From Bacillota bacterium (lineage in GTDB: Bacteria; Bacillota; Dethiobacteria; Dethiobacterales; Dethiobacteraceae): a stretch of DNA of 10,628 bases. The stretch's first letter is position 1. Each line of letters starts with the position of its first letter. Where the stretch lies: the NCBI GenBank assembly GCA_018725345.1, contig QLUI01000035.1, positions 1-10,628 on the forward strand, written 5' to 3'. Below the pieces are notes generated by a model that saw only the letters and a list, made by a program, of their open reading frames with translations, did not search any database and was not told the DNA's origin. Positions 5,890 to 10,628 of this stretch are shown piece by piece. A program made the translations under genes and the position numbers.

Positions 5890-7329
5890 TTAGAGATAAA
5901 GGTCTCTCTCGCCTTCTTCGATTCGCCGCAGGCGTTCTCGTGTGAGGGAGCGTACTTTTTCATTTTCGATTTCAGACAGATGACGGCAGATTGTTTCCTC
6001 CCCAACTAACCGTGTCTCCTGCGAGGCGTAGTCTAGCAGGTACTCCTTAAAAGTTATTAAAGCATTTGGTTGGCAAACGTTTTGGATTTGACCATTTTTA
6101 GCCAATGCCATAAAGCGGTCACCGGTACGCCCTTGACGATAACAGGCGGTACAGTAGCTAGGGAGATAGCCGGACTGACAAACGCTGCGCACCACCTCAT
6201 CCGGACTTCTGTGGTCGTCGACAGAAAATTGTGCTTTAACATCATCATCCTCCGTACTGCGGCTCTTTTCGCGTTTGTATCCCCCCACGCCGATACAGCT
6301 ACCGGCGGAGATCTGCGAAATCCCATAGTCCAACAATTTCTCCCTCAGCGCCGGCTTCTCTCTGGTAGATAGGATTAAACCGGTGTAGGGGACGGCCAGA
6401 CGAATGATGGCAGTCAGTTTGACAAAATCAGCATCGGAGACTAAATAAGGAAACTGTTCCAAACCCATTCCCAAAGCCGGGCGCAAACGCGGCACAGAAA
6501 TGGTGTGCGGCCCTACCCCAAAACGCTCTTCAAGGCTTTGAGCATGCTGCAGCATAGCCAGAACTTCAAATTTATAGTCATACAGCCCGAAAAGAACACC
6601 AAAACCGACATCATCAATTCCGGCTTGCATGGCCCTGTGGTGGGCGGTAGTGTGCCAGTCATAATCGGTTTTGGGACCGGAGGGATGCATAACCTCATAT
6701 GTTTTTCGGTGATACGTTTCCTGAAAGAGAATATACGTGCCAATGCCGGCGCCCTTTAAGAGCTTGTAGTCTTCAATTGTGGTGGCGGCGATATTAACAT
6801 TAACACGACGAATACTACCGTTTTTGAACTTTATACTGTAAATGGTGCGAATACTTTCCAGGATATAATCAAGAGGACACTCTACCGGATGCTCCCCTGC
6901 CTCCAGCGCAACCCGCTTATGCCCCAGGCTCTCTAGAATCCTTACTTCTTCCACGAGCTGTGCCTTCGTCAATTTACGGCGCTGAAAACAGTTTTCCCGT
7001 TTATAGCCGCAGTAAGCGCAATTATTAATGCAGTAGTCGCTCACATACAATGGCGCAAACAATACCAGCCTTTTACCGTAAATTTTCAGTTTTATTTCTT
7101 TTGCAACCTCAAATATTTCCGTTAATAGCAACTTATCGGTCACCTGCAGCAAAATAGCTACTTCAGCCATGGTGAGTCCTTTAGCCTGCCGTGCCGCAGA
7201 AATAATCGCACGCACCATTTTGATCGAAGCCACTTTCCCCTGCTCCAGAAGATCATCGATTAGCTCTTCATTGATAAAATCGACAGGCGACCATTGACTG
7301 TGCCGACTAGCAGCCAAATTATCACTCAT
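5890..7329 (-). CDS. hydG: [FeFe] hydrogenase maturase HydG (tyrosine lyase)
   Basis: A 479-aa radical SAM enzyme that cleaves tyrosine to p-cresol, CO and cyanide and assembles the Fe(CO)2(CN) unit for the H-cluster. The radical SAM motif is Cys100, Cys104 and Cys107 (CINNCAYCGY). The C-terminal auxiliary cluster motif C-x2-C-x22-C is complete at Cys393, Cys396 and Cys419 (CTACYRQGRTGDRFM). Length and both motifs are standard, so it should be functional and is HydG rather than ThiH. The ATG overlaps the end of hydF by 8 nt, and an AAAGGA site lies about 10 nt upstream. It is the last gene of the maturation operon; a 165-bp gap with a new promoter follows. Confidence 0.97.
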   Translation of the reverse strand: MSDNLAASRHSQWSPVDFINEELIDDLLEQGKVASIKMVRAIISAARQAKGLTMAEVAILLQVTDKLLLTEIFEVAKEIKLKIYGKRLVLFAPLYVSDYCINNCAYCGYKRENCFQRRKLTKAQLVEEVRILESLGHKRVALEAGEHPVECPLDYILESIRTIYSIKFKNGSIRRVNVNIAATTIEDYKLLKGAGIGTYILFQETYHRKTYEVMHPSGPKTDYDWHTTAHHRAMQAGIDDVGFGVLFGLYDYKFEVLAMLQHAQSLEERFGVGPHTISVPRLRPALGMGLEQFPYLVSDADFVKLTAIIRLAVPYTGLILSTREKPALREKLLDYGISQISAGSCIGVGGYKREKSRSTEDDDVKAQFSVDDHRSPDEVVRSVCQSGYLPSYCTACYRQGRTGDRFMALAKNGQIQNVCQPNALITFKEYLLDYASQETRLVGEETICRHLSEIENEKVRSLTRERLRRIEEGERDLYL

Positions 7330-8578
7330 GACTTATCAATCCTTTCTTCTCATTCTTCTCCTCCAGCAGTTGTCGTAGTTCGGGGAAAGGAGAAAGAGCT
7401 CGCGGTAAAATGCCCTTTAGATGTGCAATAGCAACTCCGTAGTTAACAATTGGCACGCCGGCCTCCTGAGCCTGAGCAATTCTTGCCAGCATTTCCCGGC
7501 GGTTGATCATGCAGCCTCCGCAGTGAATTACCAGCTTGTATTCTGCGAGGTTTTCCGGAAAACCCTGGCCGCTCGCCCATGAAAACTCCAGTTCTCCTCC
7601 CACCGCCTGGCGTAACATAGCCGGAATTTTCTCCCGGCCAATATCTCCTTCCACGCGGTGATGAGTACACGCTTCCGCCAACAGCACTTTATCACCGGGC
7701 CGCAGAGTATCCATTACCTTCGCACCCCTAACCAAGGTTGCCAAATCTCCTTTATAGCGGGCAAACAGAATTGAAAAGGACGTCAAAAGCACATTAGGAG
7801 GCGTTTCAGCCGCCGCATACATAAATGCCTGAGAGTCTGTGATCACAATTTTCGGTTTACTGACAATCTGGGCCAGCGCCCCTTTTAATTCCCCTTCCAT
7901 AACCACAAGGGAAAGCGCATGGTGATCGAGGATATCGCGAATCGTCTGCACCTGAGGAAGAATCAGGCGTCCTTTGGGGGCGGCCTTATCGATGGGGACG
8001 AGCAATACGGCAAGATCACCAGGTTGAAGCAAATCCCCCATAATCGTTCTATCATCCCAGGCAACAGGGGCGGCAGCTATGATGGCAAGTTTTAACTCCA
8101 ACAAGCCGTTGCCGGTGACAGCACTGACTACTACAGGCGTTAAGCCAAGTTTTTCATTATATTGTTTTCTTTGCTCTTCCACCGCCATGTTTAAGTCAGA
8201 CTTATTCAATACTCCAACGAGCGACACACCCTTTTCACGGCAAAGCTCTGCTATCCTTTCTTCATGCTGCGAAATCTGTTCGCCGACTTCCATGACCAAA
8301 AGAACCAAATCTGCCTTTCTTAAAACTGCGTGTGCTTTTTTTACACGCAGCGCCCCCAGCTCGCCTTCATCATCAATTCCCGCAGTATCAATTAGCACTA
8401 CCGGACCAATCGGTAAAATCTCCATTGCCTTGTAGACCGGGTCAGTGGTAGTACCGGGTACCGCAGACACCAGGGCAATATCCTGGTTGGTCAGCGCATT
8501 GATCAGGCTTGACTTACCCGCGTTTCTACGGCCAAAGATGGCAATATGCAACCGACTTCCCTGCGGCGTATTTAGCAT
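7322..8578 (-). CDS. hydF: [FeFe] hydrogenase maturation GTPase HydF
   Basis: A 418-aa GTPase and scaffold on which the 2Fe subcluster is held before transfer to the apo-hydrogenase. The GTPase domain has the P-loop GRRNAGKS (16-23), PGTTTD (41-46), DTAG (64-67) and NKSD (125-128). The C-terminal cluster-binding domain has Cys304-Thr-His306 and then His352-Cys353-x2-Cys356 (HCGGC), the HydF Fe-S pattern. A longer reading from a GTG at 8596 is possible, but GAGGTG lies 5 nt before the ATG at 8578, and the chosen start gives MLNTPQGSRLHIAIFGRRN, the usual N-terminus. It follows hydE by 36 nt and overlaps hydG by 8 nt, consistent with coupled translation. Confidence 0.97.
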   Translation of the reverse strand: MLNTPQGSRLHIAIFGRRNAGKSSLINALTNQDIALVSAVPGTTTDPVYKAMEILPIGPVVLIDTAGIDDEGELGALRVKKAHAVLRKADLVLLVMEVGEQISQHEERIAELCREKGVSLVGVLNKSDLNMAVEEQRKQYNEKLGLTPVVVSAVTGNGLLELKLAIIAAAPVAWDDRTIMGDLLQPGDLAVLLVPIDKAAPKGRLILPQVQTIRDILDHHALSLVVMEGELKGALAQIVSKPKIVITDSQAFMYAAAETPPNVLLTSFSILFARYKGDLATLVRGAKVMDTLRPGDKVLLAEACTHHRVEGDIGREKIPAMLRQAVGGELEFSWASGQGFPENLAEYKLVIHCGGCMINRREMLARIAQAQEAGVPIVNYGVAIAHLKGILPRALSPFPELRQLLEEKNEKKGLISHE

Positions 8579-8614
8579 TGTCTCACCTCTTCCCACTTCG
8601 CTCTGAACTTTGCG

Positions 8615-9679
8615 TCAGCCCAAGCCAAGCGTAAATTGTTCTTTTGGACTATGGCCGGCACTTTCGGCCACAGTCCTGCCCAAAGAGCTGATAATCCCGC
8701 CGATACAGTTACGGCAGTGAGCCGGATTATCATCAAGGCAAATTTTGTTGGGATATATCTCATAGAGACGGCGATATTTGTTTGGCGTAATGTTAGGCAT
8801 CACCACATTTGCTCCGGCGACTAAGGCCTTTTGCCGTCCCTTACTATCAATGCTACCAAGGGCAGTGGTGGCCGGCAAATGTGTCTGAGGCATAAGCAAC
8901 CGGGCAATCGCAATCATTTTCAGTGTCAGTTCAACAGTCCCGCGCTGCGCGCTGGCCAAAGGTGTGTTTGGATTAGGAATAAACGGACCGATCCCCGCCA
9001 TTTCCACATCCAACTCTTTGAACAAGAGCAAATCTGCTGCTAACGAGGTCAAAGTCTGCCCTGGCAAGCCCACCATGCAGCCTGACCCTACCTGGTAACC
9101 CAGCTCACGCAGTGTGTAAAGAGATTTTTTCCTGTTTCCCCAATCCATATCGGGGTGCAGCGCACCGTAAAGCTCTGCATCCGACGTTTCATGTTTAAGT
9201 AAATAACGATCTGCACCGGCTTCACGCCACAACCGGTAATCTTCTTTTGCCCTTTCGCCCAAGCTGAGCGTAACCGCCAAACTTAATTCTTCCTTCAGCC
9301 GGCAAGTAATAACGGCGATCATCTCTGCGCTGTAATATGAATCCTCACCTGATTGCAACACCACAGTTTTATAACCTAGCGGCACAGCAGCTCTGGCAAT
9401 AGTCAATATTTCTTCAGCATCCAGCCGATAACGGGACAATGTTTTATTGTTTTCTCGTAAACCACAATACGTACAGTTACGCTGACAGTAGCTGGAAAAT
9501 TCAATTAACCCACGCAGATGCACTGCGTCGCCCATAAAGGTCTTCCGCACCTGATCTGCGGCGGCAAAGAGGAACTCGAGCGCCGGCCCGTCGCAACTCA
9601 AAAGTGTGATGATTTCGTCTCTTTCCAGCTTATGCTCCGCCGCTGCCTGCTTAATAATACCTTCATATTTTTTCTGCAT
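8615..9679 (-). CDS. hydE: [FeFe] hydrogenase maturase HydE
   Basis: A 354-aa radical SAM protein acting on the HydG product to build the dithiomethylamine-bridged diiron precursor of the H-cluster. The radical SAM cysteines are Cys65, Cys69 and Cys72 (CQRNCTYCGLR). The optional second cluster site near the C-terminus is present: Cys314, Cys322 and Cys325 (CLDDNPAHCRNC). It resembles BioB but occurs with hydF and hydG and has the HydE C-terminal signature. The ATG has AAGGAG 5 nt upstream and starts 9 nt after the TM1266-like gene. The last part of the coding sequence contains a strong RNA hairpin (8646-8676), unusual within a conserved gene. Confidence 0.96.
   Translation of the reverse strand: MQKKYEGIIKQAAAEHKLERDEIITLLSCDGPALEFLFAAADQVRKTFMGDAVHLRGLIEFSSYCQRNCTYCGLRENNKTLSRYRLDAEEILTIARAAVPLGYKTVVLQSGEDSYYSAEMIAVITCRLKEELSLAVTLSLGERAKEDYRLWREAGADRYLLKHETSDAELYGALHPDMDWGNRKKSLYTLRELGYQVGSGCMVGLPGQTLTSLAADLLLFKELDVEMAGIGPFIPNPNTPLASAQRGTVELTLKMIAIARLLMPQTHLPATTALGSIDSKGRQKALVAGANVVMPNITPNKYRRLYEIYPNKICLDDNPAHCRNCIGGIISSLGRTVAESAGHSPKEQFTLGLG
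8646..8676 (-). repeat. RNA hairpin inside the 3' end of hydE
   Basis: In mRNA sense, GGACUGUGGCCG and CGGCCAUAGUCC pair over 12 bp around a 7-nt loop, AAAGUGC. The only non-Watson-Crick pair is a G-U wobble, which would be an A-C mismatch on the opposite strand; this fits pairing in the transcript. No U-run follows, so it is not a plain terminator. It lies about 30 nt before the hydE stop and could stabilise or segment the operon mRNA. Confidence 0.65.
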
Positions 9680-9688
9680 GTCTGCTCC

Positions 9689-9937
9689 TTATTTCTTCGT
9701 CAGTGCTGATTTAACGTTGACACCGTGAACTGTTCCCAGTTGACCTGTCATTGCGCCAATTTCATCTGTAGTCCCATCCACTATCAGGGAAATTACAGCA
9801 ATCTTGCGTTCACGGTAGGGAATTCCCATCCGGCCGACAATGATTTCAGCATATTTGGATAGAATGTCATTGACAATTTTTACGCCATTTTCCCGATCCT
9901 CAATCACAACCCCGACCACGCCAATTCTCTTTTCCAG
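9689..9937 (-). CDS. TM1266-family small hydrogenase-associated protein (ACT-like)
   Basis: An 82-aa protein of the TM1266 family, small ferredoxin-like/ACT-like proteins often encoded with hydEFG and annotated as putative iron-only hydrogenase system regulators. The N-terminus EKRIGVVGVVIEDRENGVK and the C-terminal IGAMTGQLGTVHGVNVKSA are family-like. The frame extends to a GTG at 9946, but that GTG lies within the Shine-Dalgarno GGAGGTG itself. A CTG at 9937, 7 nt after GGAGGT, gives the expected (M)EKR start, so a rare CTG initiation codon is the better call; if GTG is used the protein is 85 aa. It is the first gene of the maturation operon, 9 nt before hydE. Its function is not established by sequence. 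Confidence 0.85.
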   Translation of the reverse strand: MEKRIGVVGVVIEDRENGVKIVNDILSKYAEIIVGRMGIPYRERKIAVISLIVDGTTDEIGAMTGQLGTVHGVNVKSALTKK

Positions 9938-9943
9938 TTCAGC

Positions 9944-9952
9944 CACCTCCCT
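9944..9952 (-). promoter_or_regulatory. Ribosome binding site deciding the TM1266-like start
   Basis: The minus strand reads AGGGAGGTG. It is a near-perfect anti-16S match that occupies the in-frame GTG at 9946-9944, leaving 7 nt to the CTG at 9937. Confidence 0.65.
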
Positions 9953-9959
9953 GCTAACT

Positions 9960-10009
9960 AAACAAACAAAAAGCCTGCCAAATAAACCTCACAGTTTGCT
10001 GGCAAGCTT
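9960..10009 (-). terminator. Terminator-like hairpin in front of the maturation operon
   Basis: In minus-strand sense AAGCTTGCCA (10009-10000) pairs with TGGCAGGCTT (9980-9971) through one G-U wobble, and TTTGTTTGTTT follows at once. This is a fair intrinsic terminator. It ends only about 10 nt before the Shine-Dalgarno of the first gene, leaving no room for a promoter downstream. It may therefore act as an attenuator inside the leader. On the plus strand the stem has an A-C mismatch but is also followed by GTTTTTC. Confidence 0.6.
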
Positions 10010-10028
10010 GTTTTTCGCTCATTAAACA

Positions 10029-10038
10029 CCCCCCCCCC
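10029..10038. repeat. Homopolymer tract of ten C (G10 in mRNA sense)
   Basis: Ten consecutive C on the plus strand, inside the leader of the maturation operon. Such tracts slip easily in replication and in sequencing, so the length may vary between cells or reads. Confidence 0.7.
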
Positions 10039-10133
10039 TTCTCCTCAGGCAAAAACCCTCAGACTTAGGATTCGCACTAATCTCCTCGGACAAAGCAAGC
10101 CTAGTCCTCAGATTATCTCTTTTGCTATAACTG

Positions 10134-10139
10134 ATTATA
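10134..10139 (-). promoter_or_regulatory. Possible -10 element for the hydEFG operon
   Basis: A TATAAT hexamer lies on the minus strand just after the 110-aa gene. The best -35 at 17-bp spacing (GCAACA, 10162-10157) is weak, sharing three bases with TTGACA, and falls inside that gene's last codons. Transcription would begin near 10127. GATAAT at 10117-10112 is an alternative. Confidence 0.35.
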
Positions 10140-10153
10140 AAGTAGAGAGCACT

Positions 10154-10486
10154 TTATGTTGCACAGGATGAATGATTAACAGGTTCGAGGCGCCTTTTAA
10201 TTCGGTCATATTCGTCCTGCTCAATGGGTGTAGTCTTGCCAACCAATCTCGCAAGTACTTTGTCCTCAAATGTTTTTTTGGCTAAATCCAAGCCATACTC
10301 GCTGGAGGGATAAACTTCAGAGATGGTGCGGCGAACCTTTTCCCGCTTAAAGTTTGTTATTTTTACATTCGTGTGAACCAAAATCTCTGTGGGAGCCCCT
10401 TCATCCTCTTTTTCAATAAGAGTTGCGACAACCGGACTAATCTTATACACCACAGCCAAATCCTCGTCATAGAAAAACTTGTTCAT
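10154..10486 (-). CDS. Unrecognised 110-aa protein
   Basis: I do not recognise this protein. It is hydrophilic and rich in charged residues (Lys, Arg, Glu, Asp), with no signal peptide, membrane helix or Cys cluster; the single Cys is near the C-terminus. The N-terminus MNKFFYDEDLAVVYKISPVVATLIEK looks strand-rich and the middle, TNVKITNFKREKVRRTISEV, is basic. The C-terminal half, DEYDRIKRRLEP, is probably helical. The ATG at 10486 is chosen because AAGGAGGG lies 7 nt upstream; the in-frame TTG at 10492 is too close to that site. It precedes the maturation operon in the same direction but is separated by a promoter-like and terminator-like region, so it may or may not belong with it. Confidence 0.75.
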   Translation of the reverse strand: MNKFFYDEDLAVVYKISPVVATLIEKEDEGAPTEILVHTNVKITNFKREKVRRTISEVYPSSEYGLDLAKKTFEDKVLARLVGKTTPIEQDEYDRIKRRLEPVNHSSCAT

Positions 10487-10492
10487 CGGCAA

Positions 10493-10628
10493 GCCCTCCT
10501 TATTTGATTGTCGTGAGTTGTGCTTCTTGGTTGAAAGATATGATTCCCAATATCTGCAAGAATCAGTCTTTCAGTATTAACAAATTTCGCCACGACAGAA
10601 CATATTCCTGCCTGGTTTCATTATATTA
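10493..10628 (-). other. Upstream region of the 110-aa gene
   Basis: No complete gene is seen in these 136 bp. On the minus strand a TATAAT lies at 10625-10620, at the window edge, with any -35 outside. A short open stretch on the minus strand ending near 10562 could be the tail of an upstream gene, but it cannot be assigned. Confidence 0.35.
10532..10573. repeat. Interrupted dyad upstream of the 110-aa gene
   Basis: TGAAAGA (10532-10538) pairs with TCTTTCA (10567-10573). Inside it GATTC (10542-10546) pairs with GAATC (10560-10564), leaving small internal loops and a 13-nt centre. It may be an operator or a leader stem-loop about 45 bp before the ATG. Confidence 0.45.

Larger units (their letters stand above)
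9938..10127 (-). promoter_or_regulatory. Structured 5' leader of the hydEFG operon (candidate riboregulator)
   Basis: About 190 nt of probable leader RNA. TAATCT (10115-10110) pairs with AGATTA (10083-10078), and inside it GGAC (10107-10104) pairs with GTCC (10091-10088), with GA and GAGG forming an internal loop. Alternatively GACTAGG (10106-10100) can pair with CCTAAGTC (10069-10062), which excludes the first fold. A G10 run follows and then the terminator-like hairpin at 10009-9971. Alternative folds upstream of a terminator that abuts the ribosome binding site are the layout of a transcriptional riboswitch or attenuator. I could not match it to a known class. Confidence 0.4.

Noticed and set aside
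8579..8596. GTG at 8596 as the start of hydF
   Set aside because: The GAGGTG ribosome binding site lies downstream of this GTG and 5 nt before the ATG at 8578, which also gives the usual HydF N-terminus.
10042..10111. Four TCCTCAG-like heptamers (10042, 10056, 10083, 10105) as an array of regulator sites
   Set aside because: Spacings of 14, 27 and 22 bp are not helically regular, and several copies are explained by the stem and loop segments of the leader fold.
9938..10127. Known riboswitch classes (TPP, FMN, SAM, cobalamin, guanidine-I, T-box, c-di-GMP)
   Set aside because: None of the conserved core strings I know for these classes is present; the GTCCGAG stretch is only superficially like the guanidine-I core.
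1..10628. Mobile elements, CRISPR arrays, tRNA or rRNA genes
   Set aside because: No transposase or integrase motifs, no regularly spaced direct repeats and no tRNA- or rRNA-like sequence were seen.

Overview
This window is one anaerobe-type hydrogen-metabolism locus, with every gene on the minus strand. It carries the [FeFe]-hydrogenase maturation set (hydE, hydF, hydG) with its small ACT-like partner protein. Downstream lies an NAD(P)-linked, multi-subunit [FeFe] hydrogenase of the HndABCD type. The AGGAGG-like ribosome binding sites, frequent GTG/TTG starts, moderate G+C and gene order suggest a strictly anaerobic Bacillota (Clostridia or Negativicutes, fermentative or acetogenic). I cannot name the species.

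Layout in transcription order, from high to low coordinates. (1) An unrecognised 110-aa protein at 10486-10154, with a dyad-containing leader. (2) An intergenic stretch of about 200 bp that looks like a structured, terminator-bearing leader for the maturation operon. (3) A TM1266-family small protein, hydE, hydF and hydG, tightly spaced or overlapping (9937-5890). (4) A 165-bp gap with a perfect 14-bp inverted repeat that overlaps an extended -10 promoter (5738-5770). (5) A second unit: a DRTGG-domain protein, a collapsed PHP-phosphoesterase pseudogene, hndA, a histidine-kinase-like ATPase, hndB, hndC and hndD (5724-63), closed by a GC-rich hairpin cut by the window edge.

How the genes work together. 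HydE, HydF and HydG build and deliver the 2Fe subcluster of the H-cluster into the HndD catalytic subunit. HndA, HndB and HndC form the NAD(P)H/FMN/Fe-S electron-transfer module. By homology the complex couples H2 to NAD(P)H, and probably ferredoxin by flavin-based electron bifurcation. The TM1266-like, DRTGG and ATPase proteins are recurrent companions of such clusters and look regulatory, but their biochemical roles are not shown by this sequence.

The most notable points are these: a candidate riboregulatory leader in front of the maturation operon; a PHP gene reduced to its two ends; an L1 H-cluster motif with one cysteine (TSCSPGW) accompanied by a new cysteine at STCKSPQQ; a probable CTG start for the TM1266-like gene; and a 12-bp RNA hairpin inside the 3' end of hydE whose only imperfect pair is a G-U wobble in the mRNA.
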